Assembly: GCF_032854445.1 (NCBI RefSeq)
Contig: NC_088295.1
Span: forward strand, 1,058,501-1,122,500
DNA from: Liolophura sinensis
Lineage: Eukaryota > Mollusca > Polyplacophora > Chitonida > Chitonidae
Direction of reading: 5' to 3'
DNA length: 64,000 nt
The notes under the pieces are model-generated. The model was not told where the DNA came from and did not search any database. It worked only from the letters and a program-made list of their open reading frames with translations. The position numbers were made by a program, and so were the translations under genes. Each line of letters begins with the position of its first letter. Positions within the stretch are counted from its first letter, which is position 1. Of the stretch, positions 29,501-44,500 are shown one piece after another.

Positions 29501-32500
29501 ACCTTGTCTAGTTTGATTTTACCCTGGAGCATAGCCTGCATGAACGTAGTGCTGGAGGAGAGTGTGGTGTTGATGTATCTGACCAGTGCAGAGTTGTCCC
29601 GGAACAGTCTGGACAGGTCAACAGGGTCACCTGGGAACAGCACATACACAGCTCAGCTTGTAATAATAATAATAACTTTATTTCAAGAAATATGAACATG
29701 TGTCCAGTCAACCAGAGGTTGATATTCTCGGAGGCTCTGAAGACAGGTAGCTTTTCAAAAACTGAAGATTTAAAATTGAAAATGAAAAAAATGCCACATC
29801 TACGCAAAAAAACTGGAGCATTCAGAGATGAGCGAAGACGCATGGATTATTAACTGTCCGTTCATCCAGAAAACAACAACAACACTTCAAAACTGTTCTT
29901 AATGTCAGCTCTTATAAAGGTTAAAAAAAATTGAACAATACATGGAGCTTCCAAACAACTCAGAAACAAGGCAAACACCTGACCTTTTAACAAATCTCCT
30001 GAACAAAGAAAGATTGACCTGTATAAAGGTGTACAAAGTCGCGGCTAACCTGTGAGAGTGTGTAGAGTGGATGTGACAAACTCCACGATCTGACGGACCC
30101 CATCTCCTGCCCTCGACCAATCAGCAGCTGCCACAGACCCACGCTCCAGCAGACTGAGCAGGATATTCACACCTGCTGCATACCTACAGGTAATTGAGAA
30201 GGCAGCAGATAGGACCAATAAAACAACCTGTCATTGTTATGGGTTATCATGTACAAAATCATTTCAAAATAAAGACAAATAAGAAATGCAAGTACCTAAA
30301 GTTTAGAGTGTATTCCAAGGCATACAATGTAGAGTATTAGTTCCAAAGACAACTCTCACTGAATATGAAATAAATCAGGTACATGTAAGTCATAACAAAA
30401 TGATATACATGTAGATCAAAGGATAGACTGCACCCATCTTTGTATTGTTGTCTTGCTTGTTTTCCTGAAGAACTTCTTTAGCTTAAAACCTTCAAACTAC
30501 ATGCAGACACACAATACTATGGTATGATATGATTAAGACACACAATGCCATGGTATGATATGATTAAGACACACAACACCATGGTATGATATGATTAAGA
30601 CACACAACACCATGGTATGATATGATTAAGACACACAACACCATGGTATGATATGATTAAGACACACAACATTATGGTATGATATGATTAAGACACACAA
30701 CACTATGGTATGATATGATCATAAAACTTATTATCTCCAAATACGGATTTGTGTAATACAGAATGGATTTGTTTACCGGACGGCTGTCATACTCACAGCT
30801 TAGCATTGAACCTGGGTGCTTGTTTCTGCCAGAATGTTTGGAGCTGGGTCAGGGCAGGGGAAAGCCCATGACCCCTTTGTGACTGCCACGGCAAAATCAA
30901 GTCCAGTAAATCAATGGTCTTCTCCACAACACTGGCGTAATTCTCAGTGCTGTTGTACACTGGCGATCCTATCACCTGTGATAAGACGTCCACCTACAGG
31001 TGAAAGAAATTCTGATCAGTACATGAGTTTTCTGTGTCAATCGATACCCCAAAATGATCAATCCTGAGAATAACTGTTGAAGTTACCTTGGACATTTTTT
31101 GTCCAAAATGAACAACATGTGTAGAAGGCACATTTCTCTTTCAATCTCAGTTTTATTTCTTATTTCCGTAGCAAACTGCAAAGGTGCCAATATTCAAACA
31201 GACTCGTAAATGTTTTGTTGTATCTTATTTCTTACAAATGTCGAAGAAATTGTACTCGATTACACTTCCAAATAACGCACTGGCAAGTACACAATTGTCT
31301 CACCATATAGCCGTTGGAATCATACGTCCTGATTGCATCTTGGAACTGGGTGTAAGCTGGGGAGGAGCGGTCACAGAATACTGTATTAATCGTGGCCAAT
31401 AAACGAGGGTCAACATCAGGTGGAAGTTCAAACACCTGGTCGGGATGGGAGACATTTCCACACAATAAGACATCCTTGGACGAGGTATTTCTCAACTCTG
31501 CCCACTGTGGGGATACAAAAAAAACTCATAATACACGATAAAACATCCGTCAACTGTGCCCACTGAGGAGATACAGAAACAACTTATCATACACAGTAAA
31601 ATCTCCATGGATAAAACATCCGTCAACCGTGCCCACTGAGGGGATACAGAAACAACTTATCATAACACAGTAAAATCTCCATGGGTAAAACATCCGTCAA
31701 CCGTGCCCACTGTGGGGATACAGAAACAACTTATCATACACAGTAAAATCTCCATGGATAAAACATCCGTCAACCGTGCCCACTGAGGGGATACAGAAAC
31801 AACTTATCATAACACAGTAAAATCTCCATAGATAAAACATCCGTCAACCGTGCCCACTGTGGAGATACAGAAACAACTTATCATACACAGTAAAACCTCC
31901 ATGGATAAAACATCCGTCAACCGTGCCCAGTGAGGGGTTACAGAAACAACTTATCATACACAGTAAAATCTCCATGGATAAAACATCCGTCAAGCATGCC
32001 CACTGAGGGGATACAGAAACAACTTATCATACACAGTAAAACCTCCATGGATAAAACATCCGTCAACCGTGCCCACTGTGGGGATACAGAAACAACTTAT
32101 CATACACAGTAAAATCTCCATGGATAAAACATCCGTCAACCGTGCCCACTGAGGGGATACAGAAACAACTTATCATAACACAGTAAAATCTCCATGGATA
32201 AAACATCCGTCAACCGTGCCCACTGAGGGGATACAGAAACAACTTATCATAACACAGTAAAATCTCCATGGATAAAACATCCGTCAACCGTGCCCACTGA
32301 GGAGATACAGAAACAACTTATCATACACAGTAAAATCTCCATGGATAAAACATCCGTCAACCGTGCCCACTGTGGAGATACAGAAACAACTTATCATACA
32401 TAGTAAAATCTCCATGGATAAAACATCCGTCAACCGTGCCCACTGTGGAGATACAGAAACAACTTATCATACACAGTAAAATCTCCATGGATAAAACATC

Positions 32501-35500
32501 CGTCAACCGTGCCCACTGTGGGGATACAGAAACAACTTATCATACACAGTAAAACCTCCATGGATAAAACATCCGTCAACCGTGCCCACTGAGGAGATAC
32601 AGAAACAACTTATCATAACACAGTAAAATCTCCATGGATAAAACATCCGTCAACCGTGCCCACTGTGGGGATACAGAAACAACTTATCATACACAGTAAA
32701 ATCTCCATGGATAAAACATCCGTCAACCGTGCCCACTGAGGAGATACAGAAACAACTTATCATAACACAGTAAAATCTCCATGGATAAAACATCCGTCAA
32801 CCGTGCCCACTGTGGGGATACAGAAACAACTTATCATACACAGTAAAATCTCCATGGATAAAACATCCGTCAACCGTGCCCACTGAGGAGATACAGAAAC
32901 AACTTATCATACACAGTAAAACCTCCATGGATAAAACATCCGTCAACCGTGCCCACTGTGGAGATACAGAAACAACTTATCATACACAGTAAAATCTCCA
33001 TGGATAAAACATCCGTCAACCGTGCCCACTGAGGGGATACAGAAACAACTTATCAACAGTCCTTCTTTGGATGACATATCCTTCAACAAGTATTCCCTGT
33101 GGATTCCTGCATTGTGACAGGTACTAGCCACCAAGACTCACACTGGGTGGAAGAAACCAGAATAAAACCACCAGCCCTTGGCAAGTCGGTGATATACAAA
33201 CAAATTCAATGTGTATTGGTAGCAGGCATTGGTCTCCTATGACTTTCCTGTAAGGCTTCCTGAATGGCCAAAGTAGCACCGTGAAGGGTTTACTGCCACC
33301 AATAACCCGGCTCAAAGAGCAACAGATCCAGGGGAACCTCAGAGATTTACTATAAAAACGTCAGCACTGAACCAAAATCTCATGTGCCCTAGTCATTACA
33401 GAGACAAGTACCTGAACCAAGGAAGGTTTGTTTTTGGACAGGCTGTGGTGGACAGACTGATGAACATGACTGTATTAGGGCATATTTGGGCTGGCTGAAT
33501 GATGAAAGGAAATTCTAATGCCAGACTGGCCTACATACTGGCACAGTTATGATATTCAGGCCGGTTAATTAACATAGTAGGCATAGGTACCACAGATAGA
33601 CCGACGATGCAAATATATGTTAATGCCTGTTGGTAACCGCTTACCTTTCCTGGTCGGAAGTTCACGTCCAAGAACTTGTCAATAACAGCAGCATCTCCAG
33701 ATAATAGTGCATGCGGATCAGCTGACACCTCACTGTACTTGAACAATGTCCTCAAGTTCACTGAAAACAATACGCAAGAACATCAACAAACAAGGACTTA
33801 TATATCAGTCCTCATGTAATTGGCGTCCACTTTATAGTTTCATAGTGTCGACCATTGTCTACGCATGTACTTATCTGTATTCACAGCTTTGATCTGCCCA
33901 TCCCTCAGTGTCAACAGCTTCCCAATAGCTGTCAGTAAGTGGGCCATTGTCTACAGAGGTACTTGCCTGTCTCCACAGCTTTGACCTGCCCCTCCATCAG
34001 TGTCAACAGCTTCCCTATAGCTGTCATTAATTGAACCACTGTTTCGTTGGGTGTACTCCTTTCAGTAACAGCTCCAACCCACACAGAACTCAGGACACTG
34101 TGAAGAAAGCTGTCAAGTAAAAAACACATATCATTTACCTTTAACAACTAGAATTCCTACAAACTAGAAAATAAACAAGAATGATGGAGACAATTCACAT
34201 AAAACTTTCTAGCAAACACACTTACCCTTTGAGGCCATCAAGAAAACCATAAGGAGAATTAAAAGCACCACGTTCTAGTCTCGTTAGCCAGCCTTCCATG
34301 TCTCCATGGTAACTGAATAAGGCAGCCAGGAAGTCTGGGAAGACGGGCACATTGATGTTTACTTTGGGCAGTTGGCCGAGTTTCACCTGCAGGGTTTGTA
34401 TGTTGGTCAAGAACTGTCTCCAGCTGAAGGGTTCACTGATATTCTGTCCAATTTTGGCTAACTATGAAAAACACAAGTTGATGGTCCTGCTTTAATACAA
34501 ATTCACACCACATCCATAACAATGAAAGTGGGTATCTTCTACACACAAAATGTTTGATATCTCAAAAAGCTTGCATTATTTGTGGCATACTTTGTAAATA
34601 CTCCACTTGTACATAGCCATAGCAAACATTTCTCATCCATTTATTTCCTTGTCATCTATGAGACTTCATTTTGCATGATTGCAAACAGGAAACTTCAGTA
34701 TACCTACCTCTGCCATTATCTTGTCAAAGCTGATTTGCTGCTTGAGCTCATGCAGTAAGATGGTGGCGTTGACGGTGCACACCACACTTCTCATGGCCGT
34801 GGTGTTCACCCAGGGGGGTAGAATCACCATGTCCAGCAGACAGAAGTTCTCAGTCTCTGTGATGAGGGTGGGGAAGGTGTAGTTCATCAATTCATCATAC
34901 GTCATATTGGAGAAGTCTGGAATATCTGCAATGCTGCTCACTAAAGACTGCAACAGAACGGTAGTTAGTATGAGTTTACATAAGTGACAAATACCTCCCA
35001 GGATTTAAACCCCACTGTCACTAAGCTTTTCAAGAAAACCTGTAAAGTAATGATACTTTATTTATTCCTTGTATTGCCACTTAATGCCGGTAAATCACCT
35101 TCCTTTGGCAAGTTATCTTTCCACAAATGATGTACAGATATGGGCATCATATTAGTGGAAGACAAATGGTATTAAATAAACTCAGCCAATGGTCACACAG
35201 GCCTTATGGTTCACTTATTCTTACCAAACATTCCTGGTCCCTGGTCCAAGGCCAGGTTTGAACACCTATCTTGCGTATCATAACACTGAAAGTTAATCCA
35301 CTTTATCCAACAGACTACAACCTTCTCCTTTACTCTGATAGCTTAGTATCATTATAATGTCAATATTAAAGAAACAAATAAGACTCATACACCAGCTGAG
35401 TATTATAACTATAGTCATCTCAATATTCAAACCTTTTCTGTTCAAATTCCTCCCAGGCAGAAAGGTCTTAAGCAGGACAAGGAGGTGGAATATACAGAGT

Positions 35501-38500
35501 AAACACAGACACATTGTGGATCTGATCACTTAGAAGAGAAAATTTTAGGCTTCTGACTAGTCAATTTGCCTTGGCCATTAAGATACCAGGTTTGCCAAAC
35601 AGCCCATGTATACAGCCTCATGTATTACATGCAACATGTCAGGCCATATACCCATGACACAGGCTGGCATCACTTATAATGTAGATGTAAGTGTTTACTG
35701 TATTCCAAATGGGAGGTTATTTAGTGAAATGTCAGGCCATATACCCATGACACAGGCTGACATCACTTATAATGTAGATGTAAGTGTTTACTGTATTCCA
35801 AATGGGAGGTTATTTAGTGAAATGTCAGGCCATACATCCATGACACAGGCTGGCATCACTTATAATGTAGATGTAAGTGTTTATTGTATTCCAAATGGGA
35901 GGTTATTTAGTGAAACGTCAGGTCATACATCAATGACACAGGCTGGCATCACTTATAATGTAGATGTAAGTGTTTATTGTACTCCAAATGGGAGGTTATT
36001 TAGTGAAATGTCAGGCCATACATCAATGACACAGGCTGGCATCACTTATAATGTAGATGTAAGTGTTTATTGTACTCCAAATGGGAGGTTATTTAGTGAA
36101 ATGTCAGGCCATACATCCATGACACAGGCTGGCATCACTTATAATGTAGATGTAAGTGTTTATTGTATTCCAAATGGGAGGTTATTTAGTGAAATGTCAG
36201 GCCATACATCCATGACACAGGCTGGCATCACTTATAATGTAGATGTAAGTGTTTATTGTACTCCAAATGGGAGGTTATTTAGTGAAATGTCAGGCCATAC
36301 ATCCATGACACAGGCTGGCATCACTTATAATGTAGATGTAAGTGTTTATTGTATTCCAAATGGGAGGTTATTTAGTGAAATGTCAGGCCATATACCCAGG
36401 ACACAGGCTGGCATCACTTATAATGTAGATGTAAGTGTTTATTGTACTCCAAATGGGAGGTTATTTAGTGAAATGTCAGGCCATACATCAATGACACAGG
36501 CTGGCATCACTTATAATGTAGATGTAAGTGTTTATTGTATTCCAAATGGGAGGTTATTTAGTGAAACGTCAGGCCATATACCCATGACACAGGCTGGCAT
36601 CACTTATAATGTAGATGTAAGTGTTTATTGTATTCCAAATGGGAGGTTATTTAGTGAAATGTCAGGCCATACATCAATGACACAGGCTGGCATCACTTAT
36701 AATGTAGATGCAAGTGTTTATTGTACTCCAAATGGGAGGTTATTTAGTGAAACGTCAGGCCATACATCCATGACACAGGCTGGCATCACTTATAATGTAG
36801 ATGTAAGTGTTTATTGTATTCCAAATGGGAGGTTATTTAGTGAAATGTCAGGTCATACATCAATGACACAGGCTGGCATCACTTATAATGTAGATGCAAG
36901 TGTTTATTGTACTCCAAATGGGAGGTTATTTAGTGAAACGTCAGGCCATACATCAATGACACAGGCTGGCATCACTTATAATGTAGATGTAAGTGTTTAT
37001 TGTATTCCAAATGGGAGGTTATTTAGTGAAACGTCAGGCCATACATCCATGACACAGGCTGGCATCACTTATAATGTAGATGTAAGTGTTTATTGTACTC
37101 CAAATGGGAGGTTATTTAGTGAAACGTCAGGCCATATACCCATGACACAGGCTGGCATCACTTATAATGTAGATGTAAGTGTTTATTGTATTCCAAATGG
37201 GAGGTTATTTAGTGAAACGCCAGGCCATATACCCATGACACAGGCTGGCATCACTTATAATGTAGATGTAAGTGTTTATTGTATTCCAAATGGGAGGTTA
37301 TTTAGTGAAACGTCAGGCCATATACCCAGGACACAGGCTGGCATCACTTATAATGTAGATGTAAGTGTTTATTGTATTCCAAATGAGAGGTTATTTAGTG
37401 AAATGTCAGGCCATACATCAATGACACAGGCTGGCATCACTTATAATGTAGATGTAAGTGTTTATTGTACTCCAAATGGGAGGTTATTTAGTGAAATGTC
37501 AGGCCATACATCAATGACACAGGCTGGCATCACTTATAATGTAGATGTAAGTGTTTATTGTACTCCAAATGGGAGGTTATTTAGTGAAATGTCAGGCCAT
37601 ACATCCATGACACAGGCTGGCATCACTTATAATGTAGATGTAAGTGTTTATTGTACTCCAAATGGGAGGTTATTTAGTGAAACGTCAGGCCATATACCCA
37701 TGACACAGGCTGGCATCACTTATAATGTAGATGTAAGTGTTTATTGTATTCCAAATGGGAGGTTATTTAGTGAAATGTCAGGCCATACATCCATGACACA
37801 GGCTGGCATCACTTATAATGTAGATGTAAGTGTTTATTGTATTCCAAATGGGAGGTTATTTAGTGAAACGTCAGGCCATACATCAATGACACAGGCTGGT
37901 ATCACTTATAATGTAGATGTAAGTGTTTATTGTATTCCAAATGGGAGGTTATTTAGTGAAATGTCAGGCCATACATCCATGACACAGGCTGGCATCACTT
38001 ATAACGTAGATGTAAGTGTTTATTGTACTCCAAATGGGAGGTTATTTAGTGAAACGTCAGGCCATATACCCAGGACACAGGCTGGCATCACTTATAATGT
38101 AGATGTAAGTGTTTATTGTATTCCAAATGGGAGGTTATTTAGTGAAATGTCAGGTCATATATCCATGACACAGGCTGGCATCACTTATAATGTAGATGTA
38201 AGTGTTTATTGTACTCCAAATGGGAGGTTATTTAGTGAAACGTCAGGCCATATACCCATGACACAGGCTGGCATCACTTATAATGTAGATGTAAGTGTTT
38301 ATTGTATTCCAAATGGGAGGTTATTTAGTGAAATGTCAGGCCATACATCCATGACACAGGCTGGCATCACTTACAATGTAGATGTAAGTGTTTATTGTAC
38401 TCCAAATGGGAGGTTATTTAGTGAAATGTCAGGCCATACATCAATGACACAGGCTGGCATCACTTATAATGTAGATGTAAGTGTTTATTGTACTCCAAAT

Positions 38501-41500
38501 GGGAGGTTATTTAGTGAAATGTCAGGCCATATACCCATGACACAGGCTGGCATCACTTAGAATGTAGATGTAAGTGTTTATTGTACTCCAAATGGGAGGT
38601 TATTTAGTGAAATGTCAGGTCATATATCCATGACACAGGCTGGCATCACTTATAATGGAGATGCAAGTGTTTATTGTACTCCAAATGGAGGTTATTTAGT
38701 GAAACGTCAGGCCATATACCCATGACACAGGCTGGCATCACTTATAATGTAGATGCAAGTGTTTATTGTACTCCAAATGGGAGGTTATTTAGTGAAATGT
38801 CAGGCCATATACCCATGACACAGGCTGGCATCACTTATAATGTAGATGTAAGTGTTTATTGTACTCCAAATGGGAGGTTATTTAGTGAAATGTCAGGCCA
38901 TATACCCATGACACAGGCTGGCATCACTTATAATGTAGATGCAAGTGTTTATTGTATTCCAAATGGGAGGTTATTTAGTGAAATGTCAGGTCATATATCC
39001 ATGACACAGGCTGGCATCACTTATACTGCAGATGTAAGTGTTTATTGTACTCCAAATGGGAGGTTATTTAGTGAAACGTCAGGCCATATACCCATGACAC
39101 AGGCTGGCATCACTTATAATGTAGATGTAAGTGTTTATTGTATTCCAAATGGGAGGTTATTTAGTGAAATGTCAGGCCATACATCAATGACACAGGCTGG
39201 CATCACTTATAATGTAGATGCAAGTGTTTATTGTACTCCAAATGGGAGGTTATTTAGTGAAATGTCAGGTCATATACCCATGACACAGGCTGGCATCACT
39301 TATAATGTAGATGTAAGTGTTTATTGTACTCCAAATGGGAGGTTATTTAGTGAAATGTCAGGCCATATACCCATGACACAGGCTGGCATCACTTATAATG
39401 TAGATGCAAGTGTTTATTGTATTCCAAATGGGAGGTTATTTAGTGAAATGTCAGGTCATATATCCATGACACAGGCTGGCATCACTTATAATGTAGATGT
39501 AAGTGTTTATTGTACTCCAAATGGGAGGTTATTTAGTGAAACGTCAGGTCATATATCCAGGACACAGGCTGGCATCACTTATAATGTAGATGTAAGTGTT
39601 TATTGTACTCCAAATGGGAGGTTATTTAGTGAAACGTCAGGCCATACATCAATGACACAGGCTGGCATCACTTATAATGTAGATGCAAGTGTTTATTGTA
39701 CTCCAAATGGGAGGTTATTTAGTGAAATGTCAGGCCATACATCAATGACACAGGCTGGCATCACTTATAGTGTAGATGTAAGTGTTTATTGTATTCCAAA
39801 TGGGAGGTTATTTAGTGAAACGTCAGGCCATATACCCATGACACAGGCTGGCATCACTTATAATGTAGATGTAAGTGTTTATTGTACTCCAAATGGGAGG
39901 TTATTTAGTGAAACGTCAGGCCATACATCAATGACACAGGCTGGCATCACTTATAATGTAGATGTAAGTGTTTATTGTACTCCAAATGGGAGGTTATTTA
40001 GTGAAATGTCAGGCCATATACCCATGACACAGGCTGGCATCACTTATAATGTAGATGCAAGTGTTTATTGTATTCCAAATGGGAGGTTATTTAGTGAAAT
40101 GTCAGGCCATATACCCATGACACAGGCTGGCATCACTTATAATGTAGATGCAAGTGTTTATTGTACTCCAAATGGGAGGTTATTTAGTGAAATGTCAGGC
40201 CATATACCCATGACACAGGCTGGCATCACTTATGATGTAGATGTAAGTGTTTATTGTACTCCAAATGGGAGGTTATTTAGTGAAATGTCAGGCCATATAC
40301 CCATGACACAGGCTGGCATCACTTATGATGTAGATGCAAGTGTTTATTGTACTCCAAATGGGAGGTTATTTAGTGAAACGTCAGGCCATATACCCATGAC
40401 ACAGGCTGGCATCACTTATAATGTAGATGTAAGTGTTTATTGTACTCCAAATGGGAGGTTATTTAGTGAAATGTCAGGCCATATACCCATGTCACAGGCT
40501 GGCATCACTTATAATGTAGATGTAAGTGTTTATTGTACTCCAAATGGGAGGTTATTTAGTGAAATGTCAGGCCATACATCCATGACACAGGCTGGCATCA
40601 CTTATAATGTAGATGCAAGTGTTTATTGTACTCCAAATGGGAGGTTATTTAGTGAAACGTCAGGCCATACATCAATGACACAGGCTGGCATCACTTATAA
40701 TGTAGATGTAAGTGTTTATTGTACTCCAAATGGGAGGTTATTTAGTGAAATGTCAGGCCATACATCAATGACACAGGCTGGCATCACTTATAATGTAGAT
40801 GCAAGTGTTTATTGTATTCCAAATGGGAGGTTATTTAGTGAAACGTCAGGCCATATACCCATGACACAGGCTGGCATCACTTATAATGTAGATGTAAGTG
40901 TTTATTGTACTCCAAATGGGAGGTTATTTAGTGAAACGTCAGGCCATATACCCATGACACAGGCTGGCATCACTTATAATGTAGATGTAAGTGTTTATTG
41001 TACTCCAAATGGGAGGTTATTTAGTGAAACGTCAGGCCATACATCCATGACACAGGCTGGCATCACTTATAATGTAGATGCAAGTGTTTATTGTACTCCA
41101 AATGGGAGGTTATTTAGTGAAATGTCAGGCCATACATCCATGACACAGGCTGGCATCACTTATAATGTAGATGCAAGTGTTTATTGTACTCCAAATGGGA
41201 GGTTATTTAGTGAAACGTCAGGCCATACATCCATGACACAGGCTGGCATCACTTATAATGTAGATGTAAGTGTTTATTGTACTCCAAATGGGAGGTTATT
41301 TAGTGAAACGTCAGGCCATACATCCATGACACAGGCTGGCATCACTTATAATGTAGATGTAAGTGTTTATTGTATTCCAAATGGGAGGTTATTTAGTGAA
41401 ACGTCAGGCCATATACCCATGACACAGGCTGGCATCACTTATAATGTAGATGTAAGTGTTTATTGTACTCCAAATGGGAGGTTATTTAGTGAAACGTCAG

Positions 41501-44500
41501 GCCATATACCCATGACACAGGCTGGCATCACTTATAATGTAGATGCAAGTGTTTATTGTACTCCAAATGGGAGGTTATTTAGTGAAACGTCAGGCCATAT
41601 ACCCATGACACAGGCTGGCATCACTTATAATGTAGATGTAAGTCTTTACTGTGGTTCAGATGTGAGGTTACAAAGTGAAGTATATCCACACAAATTTTAA
41701 TTTCTTACCAAATAAGCAGTTGTATTTGCTGTCGACTGAAGTATTGAAGAGACAAAATCTGGAGCAAGTTCAAAGCCTTTCTCCATCAACTGTCTAATGT
41801 GTGTAGCATTCTTCAGAAGGTTTTCCAGTGTTATGGGCTGAGCTGAAAGTTGAAAGACAGAATGTTTGTGACATTGATTGTGAAAGCCTCACCATGTTGT
41901 CAGCAAGGCTCACTATAAAGACACAATTATTTCTACTAAAATCTTCAAATAAACGTATTTATTTATTTATTCGTTTATTTATTAGATCAGTGTTTATTGA
42001 TGATATCAAGAAAATACCACTTATATAAGAGTGGTCATCTGAATAAAAGTAAAAGAAAAGTGAGAAACACAAAGTAAGGCTCATCATCCAGACAACTGAA
42101 AACTATGCGTAAGAATGCTTTCATTTATTTATTTATTTATTTATTTTTTTCAGATTTTTTAAGAGTGTTGAAAGGCTTTAAAATATTTGAATACTATGGA
42201 GGGCTCTGTAAGCCATAATGATGGTATCTAGGAGCTCTGACATCACATCACCCTTTTTTTTTAGTTTAGTTCTGATATCCACCAGAAGAAAGGAATTTTT
42301 GGGAACATTATTTCATCAAATCTTTTAGTCATGGGTAAAAAGAGTTGTTCCAACATTCAGTGCGGTGATTAGAGTTGGATAAACTTCCTGTGACATCACA
42401 GTTCCTAACCTCTTATAGTATGGTCCATAAAGCCAACCTTAGAATTTAAATGTCTGAACGCCATTAACAATTTTCAAAACTTAAAATAGTAGTATACTTA
42501 TGCATAGTTTTAAGTGCTATATTTAGTGATACCTACATGCACTTCGAATTTTAGAGGTCTTTTCCTTTAAAACTGTCACCAAATTTTCAAAGAAAACCAC
42601 TGAAGTCAAGGAACACCCATATCAAAACAAAAACCAAGTTATATTAAACAGCAACCGACAGCAAGTTCTTATTGAAGCTATGTTAGTTCGTACTATTAAC
42701 ATCTCAAATGCCATTTACAAAATGGCAAATATTTGTTTTAATATTAAGAAACATTTGCCAAAATATGACAGTCAATTACAAAGAAAATATAGTAGTGAGA
42801 AGGTAAAACAAATGGGACCATGGAATCTTTCTTACTTTCAATAACTGTGAGTTTCCTGTTAAGAACATCTGTTAGAATATTGACAGCATTCAGCATAGGT
42901 CGTACAGCCTTCCAAAACTCTGTCTTCTCTATCAGTGGCATCATCAGCTGAAGTTGTTCAGCAAAGCTAAAATATGAAACACACAAACGTGTAAAAGTTC
43001 TTTTCTTGTATTAATTTTTCTTCAGACATGTAGTTTGTAAACCACTCAAGCACAAATTTCTTCCTTGAAATTTTAAGCCCACCAACAAAAGAACAATGCC
43101 CCTTCAGGCATAAACTACATGTATTATGTTCTATGACAACATAACGTTTTCATAATTGCAAAACTCGAGAAAAAAAAGCAACTAAAAAACTAATGTGTCA
43201 AGTTTTAATCAACACACCTGGTAGCATTCTTTGATATGGCCACGACTAATGTGCCATGCTCACCTGGTAGCATTCTTTGATATGGCCACGACTAATGTGC
43301 CCAGCTCACCTGGTAGCATTCTGTGATATGGCCATGACTAATGTGCCCAGCTCACCTGGTAGCATTCTTTGATATGGCCACGACTAATGTGCCCAGCTCA
43401 CCTGGTAGCATTCTTTGATATGGCCATGACTAATGTGCCCAGCTCACCTGGTAGCATTCTGTGATATGGCCACGACTAATGTGCCCAGCTCACCTGGTAG
43501 AATTCTCTGATATGGCCATGACTAATGTGCCCAGCTCACCTGGTAGAATTCTCTGATATGGCCACGACTAATGTGCCCAGCTCACCTGGTAGAATTCTCT
43601 GATATGGCCATGACTAATGTGCCCAGCTCACCTGGTAGCATTCTTTGATATGGCCATGACTAATGTGCCCAGCTCACCTGGTAGAATTCTCTGATATGGC
43701 CATGACTAATGTGCCCAGCTCACCTGGTAGCATTCTTTGATATGGCCATGACTAATGTGCCCAGCTCACTGGTAGAATTCTCTGATATGGCCATGACTAA
43801 TGTGCCCAGCTCACCTGGTAGCATTCTTTGATATGGCCATGACTAATGTGCCCAGCTCACCTGGTAGCATTCTTTGATATGGCCATGACTAATGTGCCCA
43901 GCTCACCTGGTAGCATTCTTTGATATGGCCATGACTAATGTGCCCAGCTCACCTGGTAGCATTCTTTGATATGGCCATGACTAATGTGCCCAGCTCACTT
44001 GGTAGAATTCTCTGATATGGCCATGACTAATGTGCCCAGCTCACCTGGTAGAATTCTATGATATGGCCACGACTAATGTGCCCAGCTCACCTGGTAGCAT
44101 TCTTTGATATGGCCACGACTAATGTGCCCAGCTCACCTGGTAGCATTCTTTGATATGGCCATGACTAATGTGCCCAGCTCACCTGGTAGCATTCTGTGAT
44201 ATGGCCATGACTAATGTGCCCAGCTCACCTGGTAGCATTCTGTGATATGGCCATGACTAATGTGCCCAGCTCACCTGGTAGCATTCTTTGATATGGCCAT
44301 GACTAATGTGCCCAGCTCACCTGGTAGAATTCTCTGATATGGCCATGACTAATGTGCCCAGCTCACCTGGTAGCATTCTGTGATATGGCCATGACTAATG
44401 TGCCCAGCTCACCTGGTAGCATTCTTTGATATGGCCATGACTAATGTGCCCAGCTCACCTGGTAGAATTCTCTGATATGGCCATGACTAATGTGCCCAGC

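Noticed and set aside
35606-41700. ORFs of 984 and 1008 aa on the plus strand
   Set aside because: They are produced by a 93-bp satellite whose unit is a multiple of three. Interrupted by a stop and a frameshift, no start context or splice signals, and they lie inside an intron of the minus-strand gene.
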